A stretch of DNA of 64,000 bases, from positions 1,860,001 to 1,924,000 of the forward strand of contig NZ_OZ239981.1 in assembly GCF_965196975.1 (NCBI RefSeq), written 5' to 3'. The translations under genes and the position numbers were made by a program. This stretch comes from Endozoicomonas sp965196975. GTDB lineage: Bacteria > Pseudomonadota > Gammaproteobacteria > Pseudomonadales > Endozoicomonadaceae. This document shows positions 1 through 9,540 of this stretch, piece by piece (within the stretch, counting starts at the first letter, position 1; the number at the start of each line of letters is the position of its first letter). The notes below the pieces were generated by a model that was not told where the DNA came from, made no database searches, and was given only the letters and a program-made list of their open reading frames with translations.

Positions 1-720
1 GGTGGTTACACATTATGCGAGATGACCAATGGACGCTTTACTACCTCTCAGAAAGGCGAGGTTGTGAAGCAATGGATGCAATGGGCATCCTGCTGACTTT
101 TGCAGGCATTCTGGTTCACGATCATTGGAAGTCCTACTTTGCCTATGCGGCAGTGCATGTGCTTTGTAATGCCCATCATCTGAGAGAGCTTCAGGGAGTT
201 GTCGATAGGGATGCGAATAAGCTGGCTCTGCGGCTGATGAAATTGCTTACGCTCTCCTGGCACTTCTGCAAGAAATACAAAGCAGCCGGTCTGACTCAAA
301 TGCCTGGTGCAATACAGCTTCGCATTGAGACGATATACGACCAAATCCTTCAAAGGGCTCTCACGAAGGAAACCGCTTATATGGAAAAACAACGACAGGT
401 GCTTGGACGTAAGAAGGTCAGGAATACCAAGGCCTACAACCTGTTCAAAAGGCTTATTGAGTTTAAGGTTGAAACGTTGCGCTTCATGTCGGACTTTTCA
501 ATTCCCTTCGATAACAATGGCAGTGAACGTGATGCCAGGATGGCCAAACTTAAGCAGAAGATCTCAGGCTGCTTCAGAAGCGAAGACGGAGGTACCATGT
601 TTACCCGAATCCGAAGCTATTTATCATCTGCTAAAAAGCAGGGGTTGAACATATTTCAGGCGCTTCTTAAAGCGGTTCGAAATTACAACAATACGCCTTT
701 GCTGGGTGCTGAATAGTTAC
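1..720 (+). mobile_element. IS66-family insertion sequence, 3' part (copy 1, cut by window start)
   Basis: Bases 1-720 match bases 14674-15393 of the complete element at 13795-15393, with no difference that I could see. The right terminal inverted repeat (17 bp, 704-720) is the same as in the full copy. The 8 bases after it, GATAAATG (721-728), would be one copy of the target duplication; its partner lies outside the window. The near-perfect identity of the two copies implies recent transposition or gene conversion. Confidence 0.95.
3..716 (+). CDS. IS66 family transposase, C-terminal part (partial)
   Basis: The reading frame is open from the first bases of the window and ends with TAG at 714-716. 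The translation equals the last 237 residues or so of the 501-residue transposase at 13884-15389. It covers the catalytic core (VHDHWKSY motif, then the conserved NNGSERDARMAK segment with the catalytic Glu) and the C-terminal tail. The N-terminal leucine-zipper, zinc-finger and first catalytic Asp are outside the window, so nothing can be said about whether this copy is intact. Confidence 0.93.
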   Translation, partial: WLHIMRDDQWTLYYLSERRGCEAMDAMGILLTFAGILVHDHWKSYFAYAAVHVLCNAHHLRELQGVVDRDANKLALRLMKLLTLSWHFCKKYKAAGLTQMPGAIQLRIETIYDQILQRALTKETAYMEKQRQVLGRKKVRNTKAYNLFKRLIEFKVETLRFMSDFSIPFDNNGSERDARMAKLKQKISGCFRSEDGGTMFTRIRSYLSSAKKQGLNIFQALLKAVRNYNNTPLLGAE

Positions 721-789
721 GATAAATGATAAAAATAAGATGGCAGCTTAAACGCATGAAATATCGACTTAAATGATAAATGCTGTGTT

Positions 790-1629
790 TTACAACATAT
801 AATCAGCATGAAACATTAAATGTTCTTCTATAAATGTGGCAACAAAATAATAGGAATGATCGTAACCTTCCTGTATTCGTAGATTTAAAGGATACCTTTT
901 CTCGGCTGCAACCTGTCTTAATACTTCAGGTTTGAGCTGCTCTGATAAAAAAGAATCATCACTCCCCTGATCAACCAGTGCAGGAACGGGGTTACCGCAT
1001 ATTTTTATCAATTCACTGGCATCGTAAGCTTTCCATAGCGCCCGATCAGCCCCCAGATAGTTTGCAAACGCCTTCTGCCCCCAGGGTGAGTTGATCGGGT
1101 TACTGATGGGGCTGAAAGCAGAGACTGACGAATAACGATCAGGGTTTCTCAGAGCCACCACAAGCGCACCATGCCCTCCCATCGAGTGACCGGCAATACT
1201 CCGCTTATCATTAACCGGAAAATAGTGCTCAATAAGATCGGGCAGTTCGGTAATCACATAATCGTACATTCGATAGTTCTGACGCCACGGCTGTTGCGTG
1301 GCATTCACATAAAAACCGGCACCGAGCCCGAAATCGTACGCCGACTCAGGGTCATCCGGAACACGATCCCCCCTGGGACTGGTATCCGGTGCGACAATGG
1401 CAATTCCTAACTCTGAAGCTATACGCTGAGCTCCAGACTTCTGCATGAAGTTCTCATCCGTGCAGGTCAGTCCAGATAACCAGTACAAAACGGGAACCGG
1501 TTTATACTGGCTTTGAGGAGGCAGATAGATGGCAAAACGCATGTTGCAGTTAAGGGTTTGTGAGTCGTGGGTGTACTGCTTATGCCAGCCACCAAACAGC
1601 TTATTGCTGCTGATATTCTCAAGAGACAT
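790..1629 (-). CDS. fghA: S-formylglutathione hydrolase
   Basis: Esterase D family, 279 residues, the usual family length. It hydrolyses S-formylglutathione to formate and glutathione, the second step of glutathione-dependent formaldehyde oxidation in the cytoplasm. The nucleophile elbow GHSMGG places the catalytic Ser near residue 149, and the remaining triad is expected in the C-terminal part (DQGSDDSF and GYDHSYYF segments). It lies 76 bp downstream of the formaldehyde dehydrogenase gene on the same strand, so the two probably form one transcript. About 70 bp beyond its stop codon an IS66 element ends; the gene itself looks undamaged. Confidence 0.95.
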   Translation of the reverse strand: MSLENISSNKLFGGWHKQYTHDSQTLNCNMRFAIYLPPQSQYKPVPVLYWLSGLTCTDENFMQKSGAQRIASELGIAIVAPDTSPRGDRVPDDPESAYDFGLGAGFYVNATQQPWRQNYRMYDYVITELPDLIEHYFPVNDKRSIAGHSMGGHGALVVALRNPDRYSSVSAFSPISNPINSPWGQKAFANYLGADRALWKAYDASELIKICGNPVPALVDQGSDDSFLSEQLKPEVLRQVAAEKRYPLNLRIQEGYDHSYYFVATFIEEHLMFHADYML

Positions 1630-1705
1630 AGACTTTGCTCAGTAAGGTCAGGCCTTGCAGAATAAGCAGCAAGGCCTTGGTGAACAGAAACGACAGACGG
1701 TGAAA

Positions 1706-2836
1706 TTATGGCTGGTAATGAATCACAGAACGAATACTTTCACCCTTATGCATTAAGTCAAAGGCGGTATTAACCTCCTCCAGGGGCATGGTATGAGTGA
1801 TAAAATCGTCGAGCCTGAATTCACCTGCCAAATATTGCTCAACAATGCCCGGCAGCTCAGAGCGACCTTTCACCCCCCCAAAAGCAGATCCCCGCCATAC
1901 ACGCCCGGTAACCAGCTGGAATGGACGGGTGGATATTTCCTGGCCAGCTCCAGCTACCCCGATAATTACCGACTCTCCCCAACCTTTGTGACAGCATTCC
2001 AGTGCAGATCGCATGACATTCACATTACCGATACACTCAAATGAGAAGTCAACACCACCATCGGTCATTTCTACAATGACGTCCTGAACCGGCTTATCAA
2101 ACAACTTCGGATTGACACAGTCAGTAGCTCCCAGCTTTCTGGCAAGCTCAAATTTGGTCTCATTAATATCAACACCAATAATCCTGCCTGCACCGGCCAT
2201 TTTGGCGCCAATGATTGCTGATAAACCAATACCACCAAGACCAAAGACCGCAACGGTGTCTCCTGGCTGAACCTTTGCAGTCTTTAATACTGCCCCCATA
2301 CCAGTGGTAACTCCGCAACCAAGAAGGCAGACCTCTTCCAGTGGGGCATCACGGCTTACTTTTGCCAATGAAATCTCGGGTAATACCGTATATTCGGAGA
2401 ATGTTGAACAGCCCATATAGTGATAAATTGGCTGACCATCCTTATAAAATCGTGTAGTTCCATCCGGCATCAGCCCTTTCCCCTGCGTATCACGTATTTT
2501 CTGACACAGGTTGGTTTTGCCTGAGCGACAGAATTTACACTCCCCACATTCCGGCGTATAAAGCGGGATAACATGATCACCTACAGCGACACTGCTCACC
2601 CCTTCACCCACCTGTTCAACAATACCTCCACCCTCATGTCCCAGGATCGCCGGGAATACACCCTCCGGATCATCACCCGATAAGGTAAATGCATCCGTAT
2701 GGCAGACACCCGTGGCAACGATGCGAACCAGGACCTCACCGGCTTTAGGTAACATGACATCGACTTCTTCAATCGACAGTGGCTGGCCTGGGCCCCAGGC
2801 AATGGCTGCTTTTGATTTGATAAATTGATCTGACAT
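1706..2836 (-). CDS. frmA: S-(hydroxymethyl)glutathione dehydrogenase / class III alcohol dehydrogenase
   Basis: Zinc-dependent medium-chain dehydrogenase of 376 residues, full length for class III ADH. It oxidises S-hydroxymethylglutathione (formaldehyde plus glutathione) with NAD+. Visible motifs are the catalytic zinc site (Cys near residue 45 in GVCHTD, GHEGGG near 67), the structural zinc cluster with four Cys near residues 97-111 (CGECKFCRSG..), and the Rossmann glycine motif GLGGIG near 200. It leads the two-gene set with fghA. A LysR regulator is transcribed divergently from the other side of a 144-bp gap that holds an inverted repeat (2896-2923), the likely control region. The name adhC is also used for this gene. 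Confidence 0.96.
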   Translation of the reverse strand: MSDQFIKSKAAIAWGPGQPLSIEEVDVMLPKAGEVLVRIVATGVCHTDAFTLSGDDPEGVFPAILGHEGGGIVEQVGEGVSSVAVGDHVIPLYTPECGECKFCRSGKTNLCQKIRDTQGKGLMPDGTTRFYKDGQPIYHYMGCSTFSEYTVLPEISLAKVSRDAPLEEVCLLGCGVTTGMGAVLKTAKVQPGDTVAVFGLGGIGLSAIIGAKMAGAGRIIGVDINETKFELARKLGATDCVNPKLFDKPVQDVIVEMTDGGVDFSFECIGNVNVMRSALECCHKGWGESVIIGVAGAGQEISTRPFQLVTGRVWRGSAFGGVKGRSELPGIVEQYLAGEFRLDDFITHTMPLEEVNTAFDLMHKGESIRSVIHYQP

Positions 2837-2895
2837 TGAAAATCCTCAACACCGCTCATTCGTAGACCACTTCGAAAAAAGGAGGCGGTCATGGG

Positions 2896-2923
2896 TAAAT
2901 ACATTTGCTGAACATTGTATTTA
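2896..2923. promoter_or_regulatory. Inverted repeat, candidate LysR operator between frmA and lysR-type gene
   Basis: Two perfect 8-bp arms, TAAATACA at 2896-2903 and TGTATTTA at 2916-2923, are separated by 12 bp. The arrangement (AT-rich dyad, T-N11-A spacing, divergent intergenic position) is typical of LysR-type regulator sites. Assignment to the adjacent regulator is inference. Confidence 0.5.
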
Positions 2924-2980
2924 TTTTCGAGACACCGATAATCCACCCTGATTGAAAATGTTTTTTACCTGAGTGCAATA

Positions 2981-3850
2981 ATGTCGTTACTGGAAGGTAT
3001 TACCGAATTTGTAACCGTAGCTGAAACCAGCAGTTTCACAACAGCAGGAAAACGCCTGAGTATCTCTACAGCCCAGGTCAGTCGACAGATCAATCAATTG
3101 GAAACACGACTTAAGACAAAGCTGTTCTACCGAACCACCCGTAAGGTGTCGATGACCGAAGAAGGCGGGATTTTCTATCAACACTGCCGGCAAATTCTCA
3201 ACAACCTTGAAGATGCGGAAAGGGCTATCTCCAATCGACAGGAAACACCACAGGGATTGATCAGGATGACGGCTCCGGTGGCCTATGGAGAACAGTATGT
3301 TATGCCTATTGTTCTGAATTACATGGAGAAGTACCCAAATATTGAGGTTCTCTGCAATTTAACCAATCAGACAATTGATCTCATTAATGAAGGTTATGAT
3401 CTTGCGATTCGACTTGGCCATCTTCCCGACTCATCCATGATGGCAAAACGGTTATCAACTCGAACCCTCTACGTATGCGCTGCGCCACCATATCTGGATC
3501 GTTACGGCAGTCCTTATACCTTATCAGAATTGGGAAGTCACAACTGTCTGATTGGTAACAGCCCTTACTGGCGGTTTATGGAAAATAATCGTCAACGAAC
3601 GATCAAGGTCAAGGGTAACCTGCAATGCATGAGTGGATATACGTTAACAGAAGCAGCAAAACGTGGTCTGGGTATCGTACAGCTACCCGGATATTATGTT
3701 GATGGTGCTATACGTTCTGGTGAGCTTATAACCTTGCTGGAAAGGTATTGTGAGCCTGAAGAAGGTATCTGGGCTCTATACCCACATAATCGCCAATTAT
3801 CTCCAAAAATACGAATACTGGTTGACTTCCTGTCAATGAAACTCCCATAA
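2981..3850 (+). CDS. LysR family transcriptional regulator
   Basis: Protein of 289 residues, normal for the family. The N-terminal winged helix-turn-helix occupies about residues 1-60 (SFTTAGKRLSISTAQVSRQINQLE), followed by a periplasmic-binding-like effector domain from about residue 90 to the end. It is divergent from frmA-fghA, so by family precedent it probably controls them in response to formaldehyde or a related signal; the effector cannot be read from sequence. The stop at 3848-3850 is followed by a hairpin at 3964-3985. Confidence 0.92.
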   Translation: MSLLEGITEFVTVAETSSFTTAGKRLSISTAQVSRQINQLETRLKTKLFYRTTRKVSMTEEGGIFYQHCRQILNNLEDAERAISNRQETPQGLIRMTAPVAYGEQYVMPIVLNYMEKYPNIEVLCNLTNQTIDLINEGYDLAIRLGHLPDSSMMAKRLSTRTLYVCAAPPYLDRYGSPYTLSELGSHNCLIGNSPYWRFMENNRQRTIKVKGNLQCMSGYTLTEAAKRGLGIVQLPGYYVDGAIRSGELITLLERYCEPEEGIWALYPHNRQLSPKIRILVDFLSMKLP

Positions 3851-3963
3851 CAGAGGAGCGCTAGAACAATCAAAATGCACATCAGAGCCAATTATCATCA
3901 CTGCCTTTATTTCACGGTCACTAACCATTAACTTTCTCTGAACTTATCCGCTTTATAACGTAT

Positions 3964-3985
3964 AAGGCCACCGGAAGGTGGCCTT
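3964..3985. terminator. Hairpin between convergent lysR-type gene and ppiD
   Basis: A 9-bp perfect stem (AAGGCCACC / GGTGGCCTT) with a GGAA loop sits in the gap between two convergent genes. There is no clean U-run on either side, so intrinsic termination is likely but not certain. Confidence 0.5.
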
Positions 3986-4014
3986 AAAAAGATTGAACAT
4001 AACTGGTCAGCTAA

Positions 4015-5916
4015 TCATTCATCGTTTGACAGTACTTTAACCTTACCTCTTTCCTTCAGGCTTGCCAGGTACTCATCAAACATGACTCGACCATTACTGG
4101 CCGCAATCAACTGTCCGAGGCCTTTTAACTGCTCAGAATTTGCAGTCGACTCACCAGGAGTGATTCCAGATAAAGCAATCACAGCATAATCTCCATTCGG
4201 AAGTACTGCCGTATTGAACGATAAGCTTGCACCGGGATGAGGCATTTTAAAAGCTTTCTGAAGAAGTTGAGCTGGAACACCTGCCTGATTTCTTGTCGTT
4301 TTCAGGCTTTCCACAACCTTCAATTTCTGCTCATCCGCTAATACCTTCATTGAGGTACCAGACTGCAGTCTGGCAACCATTTCTTCCGATCGTAAGGCAA
4401 GTTGCTCGGCAGCCTGACGATCTTTCAACGTGGTAACAATCGCCTCTTTACTATCAACCAGTGGAATCAGTTCAGGCTTCTTGTGTTCTTTTACTCTGAG
4501 AACCAAAGCTTGCTCAGGGGTGATTTCAATCAGCTCACTGTTTGCACCAAGGTTCAATACATCATCACTGAATGCGGCGGCTGGAATACGACGATCTGAA
4601 GAAATACCCGCATCCGAACCATTACGGCCAAAGGGTTCACTAGTGGTAATAGTCAAACCCAGCTGCTCTGCAGGCTGAACGAGGTCTGAAGCCTCAAAGC
4701 TAATATCAGCCAATGCCCTTGATTGTTCTATGAACAACGAGTCAACTTCATTCTGCTTAAGTGCTGCCTCAATCTCAGAACGCATAGAGTCCAGAGATGG
4801 AACGTTATGTTGATCACGAGAAGTAACTTTAAGGATCTGTATTCCAAAATCAGTTTCAATCGGAGCCGATACCTCTCCAACTTTCAAGGCAGCAACTGTA
4901 TTATCAAAATCATCTCCAAAGAAGCCAGGCTCCACCGTACCAAGATCACCGCCTTTTTCTGCTGTCATACGGTCATCAGAGTATTGTCTGGCCAGGTCAG
5001 AGAAGTTTTTGCCAGCATTCAGCTTTGAAATGACCTCAGCAGCCCTGGATTTCGCCTCTTCTAAGGACCGCTCCTCATCTGACTGAATCAGGATGACCGA
5101 AACCTGAGTGTTATTGCCTGCCTGCTGTTTCAGCTGTTCAACGCGATACTGATACTCGGCTTCAACCTCTTCAGAGGTTACACTGATATTTTTGGCAATA
5201 TCTGCCTTGTTCAAAACAACATAGTCTACGACGACCTCTTCTGGCGTCATAAACTGACTTGAGTTAGCGTCGTAGTAAGCTTTTATCTCATCTTCAGATG
5301 GAGTGATTGATTGACGGACCTGCTTAACTGGCAAGATGAACCAGGAGAGATCTCGAGTCTGTCCCTCAAGGCTCTGTAGACGCTTCAGCTCCTGCTCTGT
5401 AACAAACTCAGTATTGGCAATACCGGAACGAAGCTGTAGTAACAGGGTTTCTTCACGCAGAGCATCTCTGAACTGCAATGGAGACATTCCATAACTGCGG
5501 ACCATCATCTGGAAACGATCTTTATCAAACCGGCCATTTTGCTGAAACTGAGGCATGGACAGTATCAGTTTATCAATCTGCGACTCTCCAACTCCCATAT
5601 CCTGGTCTTCAGCACTCTGAAGCATCAGCTGACGATCAATCAGGGCATTCAAAACAGAACTCTGCAACAACTGGTCATCCAGCATCGAGGGATCAAATTG
5701 CTCACCCATCTGCTGAATCAGTACTCTTCTCTGCTGATCAACAGCCTGAGCCAGCTCTGCCCGTGTTATATCCTTACCATTCACTGACGCCACTTCTGGA
5801 TTGTTTGGATTAGGCGCAAGTGTTTCCAGGCCGGTAATGGCCATCATAAAAGCGATGATGCCGACGACAACAAATGTCACCCAACTCTTCGCTTTGTCCC
5901 TCATCGATTGCAGCAT
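4015..5916 (-). CDS. ppiD: Membrane-anchored periplasmic chaperone / peptidyl-prolyl isomerase PpiD
   Basis: Protein of 633 residues. One N-terminal transmembrane helix (about residues 13-32) anchors it in the inner membrane, followed by a SurA-type N-terminal chaperone domain, a parvulin rotamase domain at about residues 266-360 (NFSDLARQYSDD, GGDLGTVEPGFF) and a C-terminal chaperone-like region. The family assists folding of outer-membrane proteins leaving the Sec translocon. It follows hupB and lon on the same strand, the order known from E. coli and Pseudomonas. A terminator hairpin (5995-6025) separates it from hupB, so it probably has its own promoter in 5917-5994. Confidence 0.95.
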   Translation of the reverse strand: MLQSMRDKAKSWVTFVVVGIIAFMMAITGLETLAPNPNNPEVASVNGKDITRAELAQAVDQQRRVLIQQMGEQFDPSMLDDQLLQSSVLNALIDRQLMLQSAEDQDMGVGESQIDKLILSMPQFQQNGRFDKDRFQMMVRSYGMSPLQFRDALREETLLLQLRSGIANTEFVTEQELKRLQSLEGQTRDLSWFILPVKQVRQSITPSEDEIKAYYDANSSQFMTPEEVVVDYVVLNKADIAKNISVTSEEVEAEYQYRVEQLKQQAGNNTQVSVILIQSDEERSLEEAKSRAAEVISKLNAGKNFSDLARQYSDDRMTAEKGGDLGTVEPGFFGDDFDNTVAALKVGEVSAPIETDFGIQILKVTSRDQHNVPSLDSMRSEIEAALKQNEVDSLFIEQSRALADISFEASDLVQPAEQLGLTITTSEPFGRNGSDAGISSDRRIPAAAFSDDVLNLGANSELIEITPEQALVLRVKEHKKPELIPLVDSKEAIVTTLKDRQAAEQLALRSEEMVARLQSGTSMKVLADEQKLKVVESLKTTRNQAGVPAQLLQKAFKMPHPGASLSFNTAVLPNGDYAVIALSGITPGESTANSEQLKGLGQLIAASNGRVMFDEYLASLKERGKVKVLSNDE

Positions 5917-5994
5917 ATTAACCTCAGGTACCAGGGCCGCTGAGACAGCAGTAAAAACCCCTTATTCTTCACCCCCGGTGATGAAGACCGGGCT

Positions 5995-6025
5995 TAAAAA
6001 AAAAGCGCATCATCGGATGCGCTTT
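5995..6025 (-). terminator. Rho-independent terminator downstream of hupB
   Basis: Read on the minus strand, a 10-bp stem (AAAGCGCATC / GATGCGCTTT, loop of 4) is followed by a run of eight to nine U. It lies about 105 bp after the hupB stop codon and before ppiD. Confidence 0.85.
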
Positions 6026-6130
6026 CTTGTGAACTGGCAGACAACTCCCCTGAAAAAAATTCATGTGGAACCCTGCCTTGTCCACCTGATGAAATAGAAC
6101 CGATATTGAAGCCCTACGGAGAGTGCCTGA

Positions 6131-6403
6131 TCAGTTCACTGCATCCTTAAGAGCCTTACCAACCTTGAAGCTTGGAATTCTTGCAGCAGCGATTTCAATA
6201 GGTTCGCCAGTCTGTGGGTTACGGCCAGTACGAGCGGCACGCTCTTTAACAGAAAATGTTCCAAAACCTACCAGAACAACCTGCTCACCATCTTTCAGTG
6301 CACCAGTGACAGAGTTAATCACGGCGTCCAGGGCTCGACCAGCGGCAGCCTTAGAAATGTCTGCAGATGCAGCAATAGCATCAATAAGCTCGGACTTGTT
6401 CAC
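6131..6403 (-). CDS. hupB: HU family DNA-binding protein (beta-type)
   Basis: Nucleoid protein of 90 residues, the standard HU length. It carries the family signature around residues 46-65 (GFGTFSVKERAARTGRNP), which forms the DNA-gripping beta arm. It acts as a dimer that bends DNA. The start is GTG at 6401-6403, preceded at a good distance by AAGGGGA. Position between lon and ppiD is the conserved one. A -35/-10 pair (6473 to 6446) could be its promoter. Confidence 0.96.
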   Translation of the reverse strand: MNKSELIDAIAASADISKAAAGRALDAVINSVTGALKDGEQVVLVGFGTFSVKERAARTGRNPQTGEPIEIAAARIPSFKVGKALKDAVN

Positions 6404-7116
6404 TCTATTCCCCTTCTAAGTAGGATGCGTTTCAATCATTAACAGAGGATAGACACAGAAAGCGTGCTGGCAACTGAATATATTTGCCGGTCTTCTATTA
6501 TCTACCCGATCGGGTGCGATGGCTATGCTGCTGCATTTTCAAGTGAAAAACAAGCACCATAAAGGCACCTTAGTGCTTAATAGCCTGCTATCCAGCCAAA
6601 TTAATCCCTGACTACTGACAATAGCCAACCAGCACCCACCCTACCCGAAAAAATGAATCACAATGCGTTCATCATCGTGGCAGTATGAGGACTGACAATC
6701 TGCCGTCAAGCAGATTTAAAACTACATTTACGAAGTCGTAGGCGGACCAGGCCGCACCTCATCAGGATTACTAATAATAAATTACTGCAATCAACAGAAA
6801 AGGCTATTCAAGCTGGAAAACAGATCAAGTTTTCTGCATTTCCTGTCCGGAGGTTTTTCAAGAAGCCAATCACCAGTATCAGAATAAACCATCAGGCTTA
6901 TCTGTTCGGGTTATAAGGTAAAAGAAGAAAACTTTTATCCGCACGAGCAAAAGCTGCTTAACACCCTTGGCTCACTGGCTCCCACAAACCTCTAGATCCG
7001 AAGTAGCGGCAATTTATACCAATCGTCCGACAGTCATGTCAACTGAAGAATCAACCGGAAAGCCCCGCCATTACTGAACGACCGCCCAATTTAAGACAAT
7101 CGTCCAGCATTTACCA
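6404..7116. other. 713-bp gap between lon and hupB
   Basis: No convincing gene on either strand. Apart from the possible hupB promoter near 6450 I see only weak hairpins (for example AAGCAC near 6551 with GTGCTT near 6572). The gap is much longer than the lon-hupB spacer of E. coli; an unrecognised small RNA cannot be excluded. Confidence 0.6.
6446..6473 (-). promoter_or_regulatory. Possible sigma-70 promoter of hupB
   Basis: On the minus strand TTGCCA (6473-6468) and TATCCT (6451-6446) are spaced by 16 bp, about 43 bp upstream of the hupB start. Both hexamers are imperfect, so this is a plausible but unproven promoter. Confidence 0.4.
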
Positions 7117-9540
7117 TCAGTGAGTATTGACGCGCTCATCACTCTTTAGAGCAGTTTTTTGCTCTGATTCAGATACTTCCAGTGTTTTTTCCGGTAAAGC
7201 CTCAGGCATATATGCCAAAGCCACCTCAAGAACTTCATCAATCCACTGAACTGGCAAGATCTCCAAGTCAGCCTTGATGTTATCAGGAATTTCCTTGAGA
7301 TCTCTCCGGTTTTCTTCGGGAATCAACACTTTCTTGATACCACCTCGATGTGCCGCCAGCAGCTTTTCTTTAAGCCCGCCTATCGCCAGTACCTGACCTC
7401 TGAGAGTAATCTCACCCGTCATGGCAACATCAGCCCTAACAGGGATTCCAGTAAGGATAGAGACCAGGGCTGTACACATACCAATTCCGGCACTTGGACC
7501 ATCTTTAGGGGTAGCCCCTTCGGGAACGTGAATATGAAGGTCATTCTTTTGATGGAATTCAGGGTCAATACCCAGTGCTGAAGCCCGGGAACGAACAACC
7601 GTTAATGCCGCCTGTATGGACTCCTGCATGACATCACCGAGAGATCCCGTCTTGATAATCTGTCCTTTTCCAGGAACGGCAACAGACTCGATGGTCAACA
7701 GTTCACCACCAACCGATGTCCAGGCAAGACCTGTTACCTGTCCAATCTTGTCCTGATCCTCAGCACGTCCATAAGTAAATTTACGAACACCCAGAAAATC
7801 TTCAAGCACTTCGGGCATGACCAGGCTCTTGCGGTCTTTCTCAGAAAGCGCCTCTTGCTTCACAGCCCGTCGGCACACTTTGGCAATCTCACGCTCCAAA
7901 CCACGAACACCAGCCTCTTTGGTGTAATAACGTATGATATCCAGAACAGCAGCATCATCGAAAGAAAGCTCTCCTTTTCTCAATCCACTGCGCTTGATCT
8001 GCTTAGGAATTAAATAACGCTTGGCAATATTCAGCTTTTCATCTTCGGTATAACCAGGTATCCGAATGACTTCCATCCGGTCCAGTAAAGGTCCGGGAAT
8101 ATCCATGGAGTTTGATGTACAGACGAACATGACATCTGAAAGATCATAATCCACTTCCAGATAGTGATCGTTGAATGAGTTGTTCTGTTCAGGATCCAAC
8201 ACTTCCAGTAACGCAGAAGCAGGGTCTCCACGCATATCAGAACCCATTTTGTCGATCTCATCCAGCAAGATCAGCGGGTTTTTCACTTCAACCTTCGCCA
8301 TCTTCTGAATCAGTTTACCGGGCATTGAGCCAATGTAAGTCCGGCGGTGTCCACGAATCTCAGCTTCGTCACGAACACCACCCAGTGCCATACGGACAAA
8401 CTTGCGATTTGTAGCTCTGGCCAGTGACTCACCGAGCGACGTTTTACCAACACCAGGAGGCCCTACCAGACAAAGTACAGGCCCTTTCAGCTTGCGTACT
8501 CTTTTTTGTACAGCAAGGTATTCCAGGATACGTTCCTTAACCTCTTCCAAGCCGTAGTGATCGGCTTCAAGGATGTCCTGGGCACGAGCCATATCATGTC
8601 GAACTTTGCTGCGTTTTTTCCAGGGAACACTGAGCATCCAGTCAATGTATCCACGCACCACCGTAGCTTCAGCAGACATGGGTGACATCATTTTGAGCTT
8701 AGCCAGTTCAGCAAGCGCTTTCTCTCTTGCTTCCTGGGTCATGCCCGCCTGATCGATTTTGGTTTTTAACTCCTCCAGTTCATTGGGAGCATCATCCATA
8801 TCACCCAATTCTTTCTGGATCGCTTTCATCTGTTCATTCAGATAGTACTCTCGCTGGCTACGTTCCATCTGTTTTTTAACGCGGCCACGAATTTTTTTCT
8901 CAACCTGAAGAAAATCCATCTCTCCCTGCATAATGCCAATCAGGTACTCCAGGCGTTCACCCAAATCCTCAATTTCAAGCATTTTCTGCTTATCTTCGAT
9001 TTTCATCGGCATATGAGCGCTGATGGTATCCACCAGTTTGTCAGGCTCCTTAATACCAGCCAGAGAACTGAGTACCTCATTAGGAACTTTTTTACTCAGT
9101 TGAACGTACTGTTCAAACTGCGACATAACAGAGCGAACTAACAGCTCTCCTTCACGATCACTGATTTGTTCTGAGAATTGCTCATGAACCTTTGCTTTAA
9201 CAAGTCCGTCATCTTCATAAATCGAGTCAATCGTTACCCGAGTCTCACCTTCAACCAGAACTTTTACCGTACCATCTGGCAGTTTAAGCAACTGAAGAAT
9301 ACTCGCCACAGTCCCCACTGAAAACAGATCATCCACCTGCGGATCATCAGTTTGCGCGCTTTTCTGAGCAACCAGCAGGATCCTCTTATCCGCTGACATT
9401 GCCAGATCCAGCGCCTGGATGGATTTTTCCCGACCAACAAAAAGAGGAATCACCATGTGTGGATAGACAACAACATCACGGAGGGGCAACAACGGCAGCT
9501 CATAGCTTTCAGATGGTTGCAGGGTATCTTTATTATCCAT
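7117..9540 (-). CDS. lon: ATP-dependent protease Lon (endopeptidase La)
   Basis: LonA of 807 residues. It has the N-terminal substrate-binding domain (LPLLPLRDVVVYPHMVIPLFVGR), an AAA+ module with Walker A GPPGVGKTS and Walker B LILLDEIDK, and a C-terminal serine-lysine peptidase domain with the catalytic Ser in PKDGPSAGIG and the Lys in GGLKEKLLAA. It degrades misfolded and regulatory proteins in the cytoplasm. A purine-rich AAGGGG precedes the ATG. It heads lon-hupB-ppiD, but clpX, its usual upstream neighbour, is 33 kb away. A second, divergent Lon lies at 58782-61322. Confidence 0.97.
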   Translation of the reverse strand: MDNKDTLQPSESYELPLLPLRDVVVYPHMVIPLFVGREKSIQALDLAMSADKRILLVAQKSAQTDDPQVDDLFSVGTVASILQLLKLPDGTVKVLVEGETRVTIDSIYEDDGLVKAKVHEQFSEQISDREGELLVRSVMSQFEQYVQLSKKVPNEVLSSLAGIKEPDKLVDTISAHMPMKIEDKQKMLEIEDLGERLEYLIGIMQGEMDFLQVEKKIRGRVKKQMERSQREYYLNEQMKAIQKELGDMDDAPNELEELKTKIDQAGMTQEAREKALAELAKLKMMSPMSAEATVVRGYIDWMLSVPWKKRSKVRHDMARAQDILEADHYGLEEVKERILEYLAVQKRVRKLKGPVLCLVGPPGVGKTSLGESLARATNRKFVRMALGGVRDEAEIRGHRRTYIGSMPGKLIQKMAKVEVKNPLILLDEIDKMGSDMRGDPASALLEVLDPEQNNSFNDHYLEVDYDLSDVMFVCTSNSMDIPGPLLDRMEVIRIPGYTEDEKLNIAKRYLIPKQIKRSGLRKGELSFDDAAVLDIIRYYTKEAGVRGLEREIAKVCRRAVKQEALSEKDRKSLVMPEVLEDFLGVRKFTYGRAEDQDKIGQVTGLAWTSVGGELLTIESVAVPGKGQIIKTGSLGDVMQESIQAALTVVRSRASALGIDPEFHQKNDLHIHVPEGATPKDGPSAGIGMCTALVSILTGIPVRADVAMTGEITLRGQVLAIGGLKEKLLAAHRGGIKKVLIPEENRRDLKEIPDNIKADLEILPVQWIDEVLEVALAYMPEALPEKTLEVSESEQKTALKSDERVNTH

